Notes: generated by a model not told the origin, from the letters alone. A stretch of DNA of 64,000 nt from Phycisphaerales bacterium (GCA_029260495.1 JAJDDD010000016.1:186001-250000); one strand, 5' to 3'. Positions 8,875 through 18,388 are shown, counted from the stretch's first letter. Made by a program: numbers and translations.

Positions 8875-9702
8875 ATGGACGAGGGAGCACATCACAATCA
8901 GGACCCGAAGCGTCCCTTTGAGCCTCGCTCTGTGTCTCCGAGGCCCACACCCGCGCCTGAGCCTGACGCCGGACCTCTCGCCGCCGACCGAGTCACCGAG
9001 CGCGTCCACGCAATCGCGAAGGAAATGGATCTGCTGCTCGGCAGCGCGTTGGGCTTTGTCTCCAGCGCGCAACAACGGATCAATACGGGCGACGTCCTCG
9101 GATCGCTCGAGCAGGAAATCTGCTCCGAACTGGCGGGCGTCCAGCGATCGCTCGATCAAATGGCCCACCTCATGCGCGATGTCATGTCGCCATTGCGCCT
9201 CAACCCTCCGCCAGAACATCACGAGCACCTTCCCCTCGCCGAAGCGGTGCTTCACGCCGTCGAATCGCAGCGTGCCTTCGCGCATTCGCAGGGAGTCGAG
9301 CTTCACGTCGAGTTCTCCCCGCGCCTGGTCCTTGTTCAAGCAGGCCCAATCTTTACCGCAATCGTCAACGCCCTCCGCAATGCCATCGAGGCGGCAAGCG
9401 AGGGAGGGCGCGTTGATCTGATCGCCGAGATGCTCACGGACGACGACGAGACATCACCGCCGACAGTCCAGATTGATGTGTTCGATGACGGCCCCGGCCC
9501 GCCGCGCGACGCAGGCGACCGTGTCTTTGACCCATGTTTCTCCACCAAACGCCCAGGCCCCGGCCTGGGCCTGGCGCTAGCCCGAGAAATTGTCACTGAG
9601 TTGGGTGGAACAATTCAGCTGCAGCCGCGAACGAGTGACAACGCCCGCCGAGCAAAAGGCGGCGCCCATCTCATGATCCGTTTCTGTGCGCACGCGGGAT
9701 AA
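8875..9702 (+). CDS. Histidine-kinase-like ATPase without visible sensor or phospho-acceptor His
   Basis: The C-terminal half is a GHKL (HATPase_c) domain. The N box is NALRNAIEA (about 165-173), the G1 box DVFDDGPGPP, the F box VFDPCFSTK, and the G2 box GPGLGLALAREIV. The order and spacing resemble NtrB-type kinases. The preceding helical region (about 40-105) looks like a DHp hairpin, but where H-box histidine and E/N are expected it reads VQRSLDQMAH. There is no membrane segment and no response regulator gene is adjacent. It may be a degenerate kinase or an orphan ATPase. The N-terminal 35 residues are Pro-rich. Confidence 0.8.
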   Translation: MDEGAHHNQDPKRPFEPRSVSPRPTPAPEPDAGPLAADRVTERVHAIAKEMDLLLGSALGFVSSAQQRINTGDVLGSLEQEICSELAGVQRSLDQMAHLMRDVMSPLRLNPPPEHHEHLPLAEAVLHAVESQRAFAHSQGVELHVEFSPRLVLVQAGPIFTAIVNALRNAIEAASEGGRVDLIAEMLTDDDETSPPTVQIDVFDDGPGPPRDAGDRVFDPCFSTKRPGPGLGLALAREIVTELGGTIQLQPRTSDNARRAKGGAHLMIRFCAHAG

Positions 9703-9731
9703 AACAGCTTCCCGCTGTCCACCTCTATCGC

Positions 9732-10379
9732 TTACGACCTCACCCGCGCCAGACCCACGCTGCACCAGGCGTTGCCGATGCGATCCGTCATCGCAAAACC
9801 TCGCACGACAGGCGACTGTACGTTCAGCCCCTGATCGAGACAATGATGCGCCCATGCGATCAAGTCATGCTCAGCGACACTTTTGTCCACAGCAAACAGA
9901 ACAATCAGCATCGCCCGCCAAGGCAAAGACGCCGCCCCGCTTATCTTGCGCACATCCTGCGTCGCCTGCTGTAGCAGTTGCGATGTGTATGGAACCCCGT
10001 CCTTCACAGCCCCATCGATAACCGCAAACTGATGAACAACCTTCACCTCAATCCAAAACGCATCTTCAGCCCGGGCTCCGTGACCCGCAAAAAGTGTGTC
10101 CGCAAGCAGCGGGTCGATCAAATCCTCCCCCGGCGAGCGCGTCAGAACAATGTCACACCGCTCACCATGGCTGCGCCGCTTCTTCTCACGATCAGCCGGA
10201 TACCGCTGCTCCGCCAGCACGTTGTAGCCGCCCTCAAGAAGACCGCGACGCATGAGCGGGTGCAACTGAACTTCATCGAGTGTGTCAATTCCAGTCGGTG
10301 TCTGCTCAGCGTCACACTCCAGAGCCCTCGCCGAGAGTCCCGCCATCGCTGTTTCACAAACATGCGCTACATCCCACAT
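9732..10379 (-). CDS. Hypothetical protein with PD-(D/E)XK nuclease-like motif
   Basis: About 215 residues from ATG at 10379. No family is recognised by name. A candidate PD-(D/E)XK core is visible: an early helix with an AEQRY segment, then RCDIVLT (Asp) and, after a short loop, AFWIEVKVV (Glu-x-Lys). This is the usual spacing of the D...ExK active site on beta strands. The C-terminal half has VLFAVDKS and a helix. The open frame extends to 10526, but the terminator at 10435-10468 argues that transcription starts downstream of it. It converges on the GHKL ATPase gene. Function is inferred from a weak motif. Confidence 0.5.
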   Translation of the reverse strand: MWDVAHVCETAMAGLSARALECDAEQTPTGIDTLDEVQLHPLMRRGLLEGGYNVLAEQRYPADREKKRRSHGERCDIVLTRSPGEDLIDPLLADTLFAGHGARAEDAFWIEVKVVHQFAVIDGAVKDGVPYTSQLLQQATQDVRKISGAASLPWRAMLIVLFAVDKSVAEHDLIAWAHHCLDQGLNVQSPVVRGFAMTDRIGNAWCSVGLARVRS

Positions 10380-10434
10380 GCCGCCATTGTGACGTCTGAT
10401 AGCCAACCGCGCGAGCACGCAGGCGCATGCGCAT

Positions 10435-10468
10435 AAAAAGAGCCCCAGGTTTGGAAACCCAGGGCTCT
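10435..10468 (-). terminator. Rho-independent terminator of the AGCS symporter gene
   Basis: On the minus strand AGAGCCC...GGGCTCT forms a 7-bp stem, continued after a 2-base mismatch by GGTTT/AAACC, followed by a TTTTT tract (plus-strand AAAAA at 10435-10439). It starts about 35 bases after the symporter stop codon. Confidence 0.85.
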
Positions 10469-10503
10469 GTGAAATCTCTTGGATAACCGCCCAGCTACAC
10501 CAC

Positions 10504-12249
10504 CTACTCGACGTCCGAGCCTTCAATCACATCAGTGATCGGCGGAGCCTTGTGCGGATGGAACTCCCCAGCCTTCAGCCGGCGGAAATAGCTGTGGTAC
10601 GCAGTCATCGCCGTCACACCAAAGATCAGCATGATCGGAATGTTCGCCCACAGCATCACGCCCGTGCCCAGCGCCGTGAGGTTGTCCAACTCCTCATCCG
10701 TCTTGATGAATCCCAGACACGAAACGAAGATCAGCAAGCAATAGATAAACTTGTACGGCAACACCGACTTGTCGCCGAAAAGGAAAACAACGCCCTGCTC
10801 CCCGTAATAGCTCCACGAAATCATCGTCGAAAGCGCAAACAGCCACGACGCAATTGTTACCAGCCACATCCCAAGACCCGGCGCGACAGCGTCAAACGCC
10901 TTCGCCGTAAGCGTCGCGCCGGAGAAGTTCGCAAACCCGCCATACCCGCCGTCAGGTTCAGCGACCAGCGTTGGCTTCAGGTCTCCTTCGAGGGAATCCC
11001 ATGTGACCGTGAAGGCGCCATCATCGCTCTCTTGAACCTCTCCGGTAATCATGTGCATGTCATTGGCGGTTTCTTCATTGGCGCTCGCGTTGACTTTGAC
11101 CTTGATCTGATCACCGTCCCGCCATTTGCGGTCCGCCCGTTCGCCGAGTTCTCCTGTTTGCAGCGTCCATCCACCCTCGACCTGAACAACCGCAGGCGCC
11201 TGCTCAAAGACAGTGTCCGGCGCCCGGTTCCACACACCGCTGGATAAAATCACCAAACTCGTCAACGTGCACACGACAATCGTGTCAATGAAGGGTTCAA
11301 GCCCCGCGACAACCGCCTCGCGGACGGGCTCATCAGTCTTCGCAGCAGAGTGCGCGATGGGTGAAGACCCCTGCCCAGCTTCCGATGAGAAGAGAGCCCG
11401 CTTCATACCCCACAGGAACGCGTAGCCCCACGCCCCGCCGATGAACGCTCCCTCGGCTTCGAGCGGACCGAAGGCGCCCTCGAAGATCAAGCCGAACATC
11501 TCAGGGATGTCCCCCGCCTTGAGAACGAGCACATAGATCGCCGCCAGCAGATACATCCCGCACATGAAGGGCACGAGCCGGCCCGCAACTGCTCCGATGC
11601 GCTTAATTCCACCAAGGATGACCGCCCCGACCATCACCGCCAGAACAATCCCGATAAAGGGCCGCGGCACATTGGCATATTCATTGGTCACTTCACCAAC
11701 GTTCCACGCCTGGAACATGTTGCCGCCCGTGATCGCGGAGATGAGCAGCGTGATCACAAAGATGCCGCCGACAATCTTGCCAACGCCGCCAAGCCCCATC
11801 TTGGCAAACCCCTTGCTCGCGACGTACATCGGCCCGCCGTGCGGGTTGTCCGGATCATCGGTGTTGCGGTAGATCATCGAGAGTGTCACTTCAGTGGTCT
11901 TCAGCGCCATCCCCGCCAGACCAATCATCCACATCCAGAAGATCGCGCCGGGGCCGCCCAGCGCGATCGCAACCGCGACGCCGCCGATATTGCCCAGCCC
12001 GACAGTCGCCGAGAGCGCCGCAGAGAGGGCCTGAAAGTGGTTGATCGCGCCGGGGTCGTTTTTGTCGTCATACTTGCCGCGAATGACGGAGATGCCGTGC
12101 GTGAGCGCCCGGTATTGGCAGAAAACGCTCCAGAGCGTAAAGAGCACACCGACGCCGAGGACAGCGTAGAGCACATAGTTATGCCAGATGACGCCGTTGA
12201 TCTTGCCAAGGGCCTCGTTGAAGCTTTCGAGGAATCCGTTGCCGTTCAT
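10504..12249 (-). CDS. Sodium:alanine/glycine symporter (AGCS family) with extra loop domain
   Basis: 581 residues. Family marks include QALSAALSATVGLGNIGGVAVAI (about 73-95), GGPGAIFWMW, the MKRALFSSEAGQGS motif (about 282-295) and FALSTMISWSYYGEQ (about 471-485). It imports alanine, glycine or a related amino acid with Na+. Usual AGCS proteins are about 450-480 residues. Here an extra segment of about 100 polar residues (roughly 341-441) sits between VILSSGVWN and GATLTAKAFD and looks like an external beta-rich domain. ATG at 12249 has GGAGA about 8 bases upstream. It ends at a strong terminator. Confidence 0.92.
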   Translation of the reverse strand: MNGNGFLESFNEALGKINGVIWHNYVLYAVLGVGVLFTLWSVFCQYRALTHGISVIRGKYDDKNDPGAINHFQALSAALSATVGLGNIGGVAVAIALGGPGAIFWMWMIGLAGMALKTTEVTLSMIYRNTDDPDNPHGGPMYVASKGFAKMGLGGVGKIVGGIFVITLLISAITGGNMFQAWNVGEVTNEYANVPRPFIGIVLAVMVGAVILGGIKRIGAVAGRLVPFMCGMYLLAAIYVLVLKAGDIPEMFGLIFEGAFGPLEAEGAFIGGAWGYAFLWGMKRALFSSEAGQGSSPIAHSAAKTDEPVREAVVAGLEPFIDTIVVCTLTSLVILSSGVWNRAPDTVFEQAPAVVQVEGGWTLQTGELGERADRKWRDGDQIKVKVNASANEETANDMHMITGEVQESDDGAFTVTWDSLEGDLKPTLVAEPDGGYGGFANFSGATLTAKAFDAVAPGLGMWLVTIASWLFALSTMISWSYYGEQGVVFLFGDKSVLPYKFIYCLLIFVSCLGFIKTDEELDNLTALGTGVMLWANIPIMLIFGVTAMTAYHSYFRRLKAGEFHPHKAPPITDVIEGSDVE

Positions 12250-12409
12250 GGTCTCTCCTGCATCGCCGGAGCCCGGCCGGCGCCAGATGCGCCAGCCTGT
12301 CTCAGGGTGGACTATTCTCGGACAATCCCTGCCAACCTACCAGACGGACGCGATTGTTTCACCATCCCCGATCCATCGCGGGCGCCCGGAGACTCTTCAT
12401 TGAGGCAAG

Positions 12410-13597
12410 ATGAGAGGCTGGCGCGCCGATCTGTTGGAATCTCACCCACTGACGAATCCCGGACTCAGCAACAGCCCAGAGGTACCATTGGTGACAACGT
12501 TTCCCCCTCCGAGCGACGCACTCTTGTCTCAATCCAAGCTTGATACGTCGATCACGAGAATAACCAAAGGGGACTTTGCCTTTCCACTTGGCGTCTACCC
12601 CGTCGAGGAATGTGCGCCGACGCCCGGGTACGCCGTCCAGTTTGAAGCTGCCGACGGCGCCGACGGCGAAGCAGACTGGGAAGAATGGCCCGACCGCTAC
12701 GTCTACGACATCGTCATCACCGCTGACCGCCTGCCCAACTTCGCTCGATCTCTCTTCGCCCTGCTGCCTCAACGGATATTTCCGATTCTCGATGTGCTCG
12801 GCAATGACGCCTTCCGGGAGATCGATCCCTACATCGCCTATGACCTCGTCGGCTTTGACCGGTTCGTCGAGGAGTTGCGCCGGCATGGCGCCTGGTTCTT
12901 CGAGGATGGGATGGTGGGCTTTGGAGCCATGTCCCTCGAGCCCTTTCTCTACATTTTCATTGATGAGCACAAGGTCGTCACCATCCGCGCGGAAATCGCC
13001 CTGCGCGACAGAGTCGAAGCCGTCCTCGCTGCTTACGACGTTCCCGCGATTGAGGATCCCCAAGGCGCAGATGCAGCAGCCCATGAGCATCGCTGTGTGC
13101 TTGTGACGCCGCCCGAGCAGCAAGACATCCTGACGCCGGAAGAAATTACGGAAGAGCTGCTCGATAGCTGGCGCCTCCGTCTCAATATCGATCGCTCCAA
13201 TAACGTTGACGATGAGGGCGCTGAGCTTGAAATTACCGCCTGGCGTTGCCTCATCCGGCTCTCAAGCCGGCAGGGACGCCGTCTCTACGCTGAGATATTG
13301 CTGACCGCGGCCTCCCTGAGTGAACTCGATGATCTTGTCCAGGATGAAGTCGAACGGCACATTCATCAGCTTGTGTCCGCCCCGTCAAGCACCCTGGCCG
13401 AGTCAAACGAGATGGACGCGTTTGAAGAGCTTGCGCTCATTTTTTCCGATCGCATCACCCCCCCGGAACTGGAAAAGCTCCTCAAGGAAATGGCGCCGAT
13501 GGCCGCCCGCGCAAAGACCGCCGAAGAACTGCTTCAGGGAAGCGGGATCCACGCCCTTCACTGGCTGATCGACGGAGAGCCCGGCGCCAGCGAGTAA
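12410..13597 (+). CDS. Hypothetical protein, function unknown
   Basis: Up to 395 residues, acidic, soluble, with no signal peptide or membrane helix and no family I can name. Visible features are DITAD-like mixed strands near residues 105-125, a FIDEHKVVTIRAE strand, and a long helical C-terminal third rich in Glu and Leu (SLSELDDLVQDEVERHIHQL). The start is uncertain: ATG at 12410 has GAGG 5 bases upstream, while GTG at 12491 has AGAGG 8 bases upstream. It converges with the RsbW-like gene, separated by one base. Confidence 0.7.
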   Translation: MRGWRADLLESHPLTNPGLSNSPEVPLVTTFPPPSDALLSQSKLDTSITRITKGDFAFPLGVYPVEECAPTPGYAVQFEAADGADGEADWEEWPDRYVYDIVITADRLPNFARSLFALLPQRIFPILDVLGNDAFREIDPYIAYDLVGFDRFVEELRRHGAWFFEDGMVGFGAMSLEPFLYIFIDEHKVVTIRAEIALRDRVEAVLAAYDVPAIEDPQGADAAAHEHRCVLVTPPEQQDILTPEEITEELLDSWRLRLNIDRSNNVDDEGAELEITAWRCLIRLSSRQGRRLYAEILLTAASLSELDDLVQDEVERHIHQLVSAPSSTLAESNEMDAFEELALIFSDRITPPELEKLLKEMAPMAARAKTAEELLQGSGIHALHWLIDGEPGASE

Positions 13598-13598
13598 G

Positions 13599-14045
13599 TC
13601 ATCCCGCCTCAGACGCCGACGGACGCTCATACGTCAGCGTCACGCGATTACCTTTTTCATTGAACTCCACCCGCGACATATACGCGCGAATAAGCATGAG
13701 CCCCCGCCCAGACGGCTTTTCGATGTTTTCTTCCAGCGTCGGGTCCGGGATCGCTTCCGGATCAAAGCCCGGCCCGTTGTCTTCTACAGTCAGCCGCACT
13801 TCATCCGGCCCAGCCCGCCAACTCACCTGAACCGGCTCATCAGGCAACGCGGCATGCCCATGGCGGAAGGCATTGATCACCGACTCCTCAAACGCCAGGC
13901 GAAGCGCGAAAGTCGCAGCCTCGGGGTACGCGTACGAACCAACATCTTCCGTAAAGGCGATCTCTGCGCGCTTGATCGCTTCGCGATCATTGTGGAGGAT
14001 CAACGTCACCTCATTCTCGCTGCCGTTGGGATCACGACCAGTCAT
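13599..14045 (-). CDS. RsbW/SpoIIAB-like anti-sigma serine kinase
   Basis: About 149 residues, a compact GHKL ATPase of the anti-sigma type (HATPase_c_2). The N box reads LAFEESVINAFRHGH, the G1 box VEDNGPGFDPEAIPDP and the G2 box SGRGLMLIRAYMSRVEF. Such proteins bind a sigma factor or another target and phosphorylate a STAS antagonist. Its likely partner is the STAS protein encoded just upstream on the same strand, 86 bases away. No sigma factor gene lies next to them. ATG at 14045 is preferred; a GTG at 14084 is also possible. Confidence 0.88.
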   Translation of the reverse strand: MTGRDPNGSENEVTLILHNDREAIKRAEIAFTEDVGSYAYPEAATFALRLAFEESVINAFRHGHAALPDEPVQVSWRAGPDEVRLTVEDNGPGFDPEAIPDPTLEENIEKPSGRGLMLIRAYMSRVEFNEKGNRVTLTYERPSASEAG

Positions 14046-14131
14046 CGGCGAAAAGCCACCACCCCTGTCCTCCTCGAAAAACACACAGACGCAAGCGCAC
14101 GCCTAGCGGCGAGCCGCCAACGCGACGCTGC

Positions 14132-14488
14132 TTAGAATGCCCCCAGCGCCTGCTCAGCCGTGTCGTAAATCTGGAACAACCGATTCAACTTCGTAATGAC
14201 GAAGACCTCATAAATCTGCGGGTCAATATTCGTCAGACGCAGCTCTCCCCCTTTGCCCTTCACCTTGGTGTTGAGCGTGATCAGCGTTCCCAGCGCCGCG
14301 CTGGAAAGATGATCCACATTGGAAAAGTTAATCAGGATTTTGGGATCAGCCTCAGCATCAATCAACGCTGATATTTCATCGCCAATCTGCTGGATGTTCG
14401 CTTCATCGAGGATGTTGCGGTCAACGAACTCGACTTGCGTCACATCGTTCTCTTTTTGTACTCGTAGCCGAGATTCTCCAGACGCCAT
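14132..14488 (-). CDS. STAS-domain anti-sigma factor antagonist
   Basis: 118 residues, a single STAS domain. The central KILINFSNVDHLSSAALGTL is the family signature; a serine of DHLSS is the likely phosphorylation site used by RsbW-type kinases. The edge segment GGELRLTNIDPQIYEVFVITKL is also typical. It should pair with the adjacent RsbW-like kinase in a partner-switching module. ATG at 14488 is supported by AGGAGG 8 bases upstream. The gene starts downstream of the secretin terminator, so the two-gene unit probably has its own promoter in 14489-14574. Confidence 0.92.
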   Translation of the reverse strand: MASGESRLRVQKENDVTQVEFVDRNILDEANIQQIGDEISALIDAEADPKILINFSNVDHLSSAALGTLITLNTKVKGKGGELRLTNIDPQIYEVFVITKLNRLFQIYDTAEQALGAF

Positions 14489-14574
14489 CAAGTCAACCTC
14501 CTTGCCACACAGGGCGGACAGCCCAAAACGCTACTCGGGATTTGCTCTGTCTGTCAAGATACACCAGCGCAATG

Positions 14575-14604
14575 AAAAGACCCGCAGGACGCCGCCCACG
14601 GGTC
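14575..14604 (-). terminator. Rho-independent terminator of the secretin gene
   Basis: On the minus strand GACCCG...CGGGTC (6 bp, extended inward by four more pairs with two wobbles to a 6-base loop) is followed by TTTTC. It lies about 45 bases after the secretin stop and before the STAS start. Confidence 0.75.
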
Positions 14605-14648
14605 ATGGAAGCAGTTCGTCTGGACGCTGACCGGAAAAGCCGGCCGGC

Positions 14649-17600
14649 TCAGAAGCCAGCGTCAAACCGGTTTTGGAGCGAATCGAGCAGACCCGGGAAG
14701 TTCCGCTCCTCCTCCTCGTTCTGAATGATAATCGTCGGCTTGATCAGAATAAACAGCGTCATCTCTTCCTTCGACTCAATCCGATTCGTGAAAAATCGAT
14801 TGATGATCGGCAGCTTGCTCAGGACAGGCACGCCCGACTCAACCTCAGCCTCATTCACAATGCGCTGCCCACCGATCATGAGCGTGCCTCGATCCGGAAT
14901 CGTCGCGCCTGTCGAGATGCTGGTGATCTGAATCGCCGGCGCTTCAAAAGAAGCCGTCACAGGCGGGCTGCCAGTGCCATCCTGAGTGCCCCCACCCGTC
15001 TGCGCTGTCACCGTTGGATTTGGAGATGGGTTCGGAATTTCTTCAGCAAGGGCTGTGTCGATGGTCAGCGTGACATACCGACGATCTGCGGAAACGACAC
15101 CATCGAGTTGAAGAGAGAAACCCGTGCTCAACACACTGAGCTGTGGATCAAACGCGACGGAGTTTGTTCCAACAATCGGATTGAGATCCGACACAAACGA
15201 CCGCTGAGATGTCACAAAGATATTCGCAGTGTGTCCATTCGTGAACGTAAGCCGCGGAGCAGTCAGCACAATGCTTCGCCGATCCGCCTGCGTTGCTTCA
15301 ACAAGGAAATCCACCTGCACATCGTCCAGGAACGTGCCTGCAAGCTGAAGCGCGGGCGTCAAGCCGTCCGGCCCAACAAAGTTTGAGGCGAACGGCGAAC
15401 TGATCAGCGACTCAACAATGCTCGCGCTGTTTTGGTTCACCGGAATCATGCTGGTCCGGTTCGGCGCGGTTGCGGCAAACGGCGTCGCCACCAGTCCGGG
15501 CACGGACCCCGGGCCAGGGTCCGTGTCCTGAAACTCCTGCGTCGCTCCAGTTCGGTTCCCAGCCGCGCTTGAAAAGAATGCATTGACAATATTGGATGGG
15601 AGCAATGTCGTTCTGCCGCTGGGGATGTCCACCGTGGGCGAGAAGATGTCCTGCTGCGCAAGAGCATCCTCAAACTGACTGTTCTGAGCGTTGAAAATGA
15701 CGTCGACATCAAATCCAATCTGCTCGAAGAACTCTTGCGTCACCATGAGGAACCGAGCTTCGACATTAATCTGAATCGAACGAATCTCTCTCAGCTGTCG
15801 AAGCAGGCCGCTGATGCGCCGGTGGTTCCGCGCCGTGTTGGTGATAATCAGATTGTCGTTCAGCTCCTGAATGATTCCAGTGTCGCCGCCGTTGTCACGC
15901 CACCCCTCGAAGTCCACATTGGTTTGCAGAATTTCAATAAGGCGCTCGCGCAGCTCCTGCTTGGTGATTCGCTCATCATCCTCATCTTCTTCATCAAAGA
16001 TGCTGCCGGAGCCGCCGCCTCCCTGGCCCTGGTTGAGGACGCTGTCAAGATCAAGCTCCGGAGCATTGTTGAAATCAGGGATCTGATAGAGGAGATCGCG
16101 CACATCGTAAATAACGATAAACGTATTTTTGCGCAGGTCCGCATCCGAGGCGACGACGAGCACACCATCGTTCACCGCCCAACTCGCTCTGCTGAAGCTG
16201 TCCGGACTCACCTTCTCAAGCACGCGATCCAGAATCACCTTGGCGGGCAAAGCTTGCAGATTAAGTGACACCAACGTGTCACGATCAACGCCGATGTCTG
16301 AGAGTGATTCCCAATCGATATCGACATTCAAGTTCGTCACTGTTGCGACAAACTCAAGCACGTCTTCAAGTGTATTGTCAGCAAAAGTCGCAGGGACGCG
16401 CTTCGCTTCCAGCGCCGCCAGCACGCGGCGGTCCGCTGCAGATTCTGTAAACGCTGTGGGTTCACCGCGCCGGAAGCTCAACTCAGGCCAATCCGGAGGA
16501 TAGTCGAGAATGTTTCTCGGAATGACAAGCTCATTCTGCATGTTCACGCTCTCTCGAGCGTAGCCGTAGTGCTTTTCCCGTTGCAGGCGGTCAAACTCGC
16601 GGAAGAGAATGACATCACGAAGCGTATCTCGAAGCAAAAGCCCCGCTGGATCCTGAGGATCAAGGAACAAGATTTGATCTACGACCTGCAAGGCCTCTTC
16701 GTATTTCTGCTCAAGCTGAAGCGCGCGTACGCGATCCAGCGATTCATTGATCTGGACCCGCTTCTCCTGACGACGAAGTTGCTCCTGCTCCTGCGCTTCA
16801 TCTGCGATTTTTGACGAGCGTTCATCAGCCTCGTTGAGTCGTGACGTCTCCTCCGCCGTGATGATCTCCTGAATCAGCGCCGTCTGTTGCACGGAGAGGT
16901 TATTGAACTCAGTTTCCGAGAACAGCCCCCGCACATCGGAGAGGCGAATACGCGCTTGCTCAGCCAACGTGCGCGAGCGATTAAAATCACCCGCAACAAG
17001 AGCCTCGCGAGACTGAATTAGAAAATCTTGAAACTCTGCTCGCGCCTGCTGCACGATGATGCTGCGCGTATCAGTCTGTTGCTTGAGCGCTCCCGCGCCA
17101 GGTTGCTGAAGCATCACGCGCGATTCATCGATCCGAAGCTCCGCCCGCTGGACATCGTCATTGCTGACAAATCCGCGGAACGGGCCGAGAATCTCCTGGT
17201 ATTTCCGGATCGCTTCGTTGTAGCGCGACGCGCCAAAGGCAGCATCCGCCTCCGCAAGCACGCGCTGCGCTTCCATACTCAGCATGTCCTGGAAATCCTG
17301 ATCGCCCGCATCCCCAGGATCAGTCAACTCAGCGTCCTGGAAGCCATCATCCATAAAATCATCATTGATGTCGACGAACCCCTCATCCTCAATGATGGGC
17401 TCCTCGAAAATGACATCATCAGGCTCATCAATCTGCGAATCGTCTTGTTGCCCCCGGGCGTCATCCCGCCGTGTGATCCGCCCCGGCTGGAACATGCCAA
17501 GTGAGACAGACTCAAACGCAAAGGGCTCTCCTCGGTAGCGCTCAAGCTCAGCGACGCGCTGGCGATGCCGATCAATCTCCCGAAGCTGTGCTGGAGTCAG

Positions 17601-18137
17601 CTCAACTCCCGATCGATACACGCTGTCAAGCCCGGTCTTCGCGTCGGCGTAATCGCCAGCGTTGAAGTCCGCGATAGCGCGCTCAAGCGCCGGATTAACG
17701 AGCGGCGCCAACTCCTTCTTGAGTTGTTCGGAGCGCTTCAGGATGAACTCAGCCGCATCGCGCTGCGGGCGAGTCGCTCGCTCAGAGCGCCTCGCTGCAT
17801 GCGCTTGCCGATCCGCCTCCCGAAGATTGCCAGCCTCCATCGCGAGCTCAGCCTTCTGGAGACTCAAATCGACAGGGTCAGCGTGCCGGATTCGACGCTC
17901 GATCGAGGTCAGCAGGTCGAACGCACGCTCGCGCTCGTACTCATTCATCTCATTACGATTCAGTTGGACAAGCTCTCGCTTGGCTGCGATGAGCCGGCCC
18001 TCAGCCATGAGCGTCGCCGCTTCGTCGATCGTGGAGGCGGCCAGCTCGTCTGCGCGGGTCAGGTCAACCCCCGCCCAACAGACGCACACAACTGCTGCGA
18101 GGATCATGCCTGTCACACGTCGGCTTCTTTGCTGCAT
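14649..18137 (-). CDS. Long secretin (GspD/PilQ superfamily) with N-terminal helical repeats
   Basis: About 1162 residues, far longer than usual GspD (650-800). Order: signal peptide (RVTGMILAAVVCVCWAG), an N-terminal ~500 residues of TPR-like and charged helices with an acidic stretch near 250-290, an N-domain region (ATFADNTLEDVLEFVATVTN), ring-building repeats with an acidic Gly-rich insert, then the secretin core. The core ends VPVLSKLPIINRFFTNR with MTLFILIKPTI, the canonical secretin signature. It should form an outer-membrane pore for type II secretion or pili. ATG at 18137 has GGAG 7 bases upstream. No other secretion genes are adjacent except a distant MshEN-domain gene at 27508. Confidence 0.9.
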   Translation of the reverse strand: MQQRSRRVTGMILAAVVCVCWAGVDLTRADELAASTIDEAATLMAEGRLIAAKRELVQLNRNEMNEYERERAFDLLTSIERRIRHADPVDLSLQKAELAMEAGNLREADRQAHAARRSERATRPQRDAAEFILKRSEQLKKELAPLVNPALERAIADFNAGDYADAKTGLDSVYRSGVELTPAQLREIDRHRQRVAELERYRGEPFAFESVSLGMFQPGRITRRDDARGQQDDSQIDEPDDVIFEEPIIEDEGFVDINDDFMDDGFQDAELTDPGDAGDQDFQDMLSMEAQRVLAEADAAFGASRYNEAIRKYQEILGPFRGFVSNDDVQRAELRIDESRVMLQQPGAGALKQQTDTRSIIVQQARAEFQDFLIQSREALVAGDFNRSRTLAEQARIRLSDVRGLFSETEFNNLSVQQTALIQEIITAEETSRLNEADERSSKIADEAQEQEQLRRQEKRVQINESLDRVRALQLEQKYEEALQVVDQILFLDPQDPAGLLLRDTLRDVILFREFDRLQREKHYGYARESVNMQNELVIPRNILDYPPDWPELSFRRGEPTAFTESAADRRVLAALEAKRVPATFADNTLEDVLEFVATVTNLNVDIDWESLSDIGVDRDTLVSLNLQALPAKVILDRVLEKVSPDSFSRASWAVNDGVLVVASDADLRKNTFIVIYDVRDLLYQIPDFNNAPELDLDSVLNQGQGGGGSGSIFDEEDEDDERITKQELRERLIEILQTNVDFEGWRDNGGDTGIIQELNDNLIITNTARNHRRISGLLRQLREIRSIQINVEARFLMVTQEFFEQIGFDVDVIFNAQNSQFEDALAQQDIFSPTVDIPSGRTTLLPSNIVNAFFSSAAGNRTGATQEFQDTDPGPGSVPGLVATPFAATAPNRTSMIPVNQNSASIVESLISSPFASNFVGPDGLTPALQLAGTFLDDVQVDFLVEATQADRRSIVLTAPRLTFTNGHTANIFVTSQRSFVSDLNPIVGTNSVAFDPQLSVLSTGFSLQLDGVVSADRRYVTLTIDTALAEEIPNPSPNPTVTAQTGGGTQDGTGSPPVTASFEAPAIQITSISTGATIPDRGTLMIGGQRIVNEAEVESGVPVLSKLPIINRFFTNRIESKEEMTLFILIKPTIIIQNEEEERNFPGLLDSLQNRFDAGF

Positions 18138-18367
18138 CCCTGGTCTCCGAACGCACTTGTCATTGCGCGAGTCAATTCTCTGTCTGTCGCGCCGGGTCGC
18201 CAACATCTGGCGCCGACAGCGCGGCCAGCCCCTGCGCCCTACGGGCGAAGCAAGCCGGGCGGACCATAACTTCCGTATATTGCCCTCGCAACCGCCTTCG
18301 GTTCCATTGAGTACGCAACCTGAGCCGTTTCAATGGGTTCCCCGGATCGACGCCCAACTCGCTGAAA

Positions 18368-18388
18368 TGAACACCACAAGGGTGTTCA
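18368..18388. promoter_or_regulatory. 8-bp inverted repeat upstream of priA
   Basis: TGAACACC and GGTGTTCA flank a 5-base loop, 33 bases before the priA start and in the divergent region shared with the secretin gene. An overlapping pairing GCTGAA/TTCAGC is also possible. It could be an operator or a 5' UTR hairpin; no T-run follows. Confidence 0.45.
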
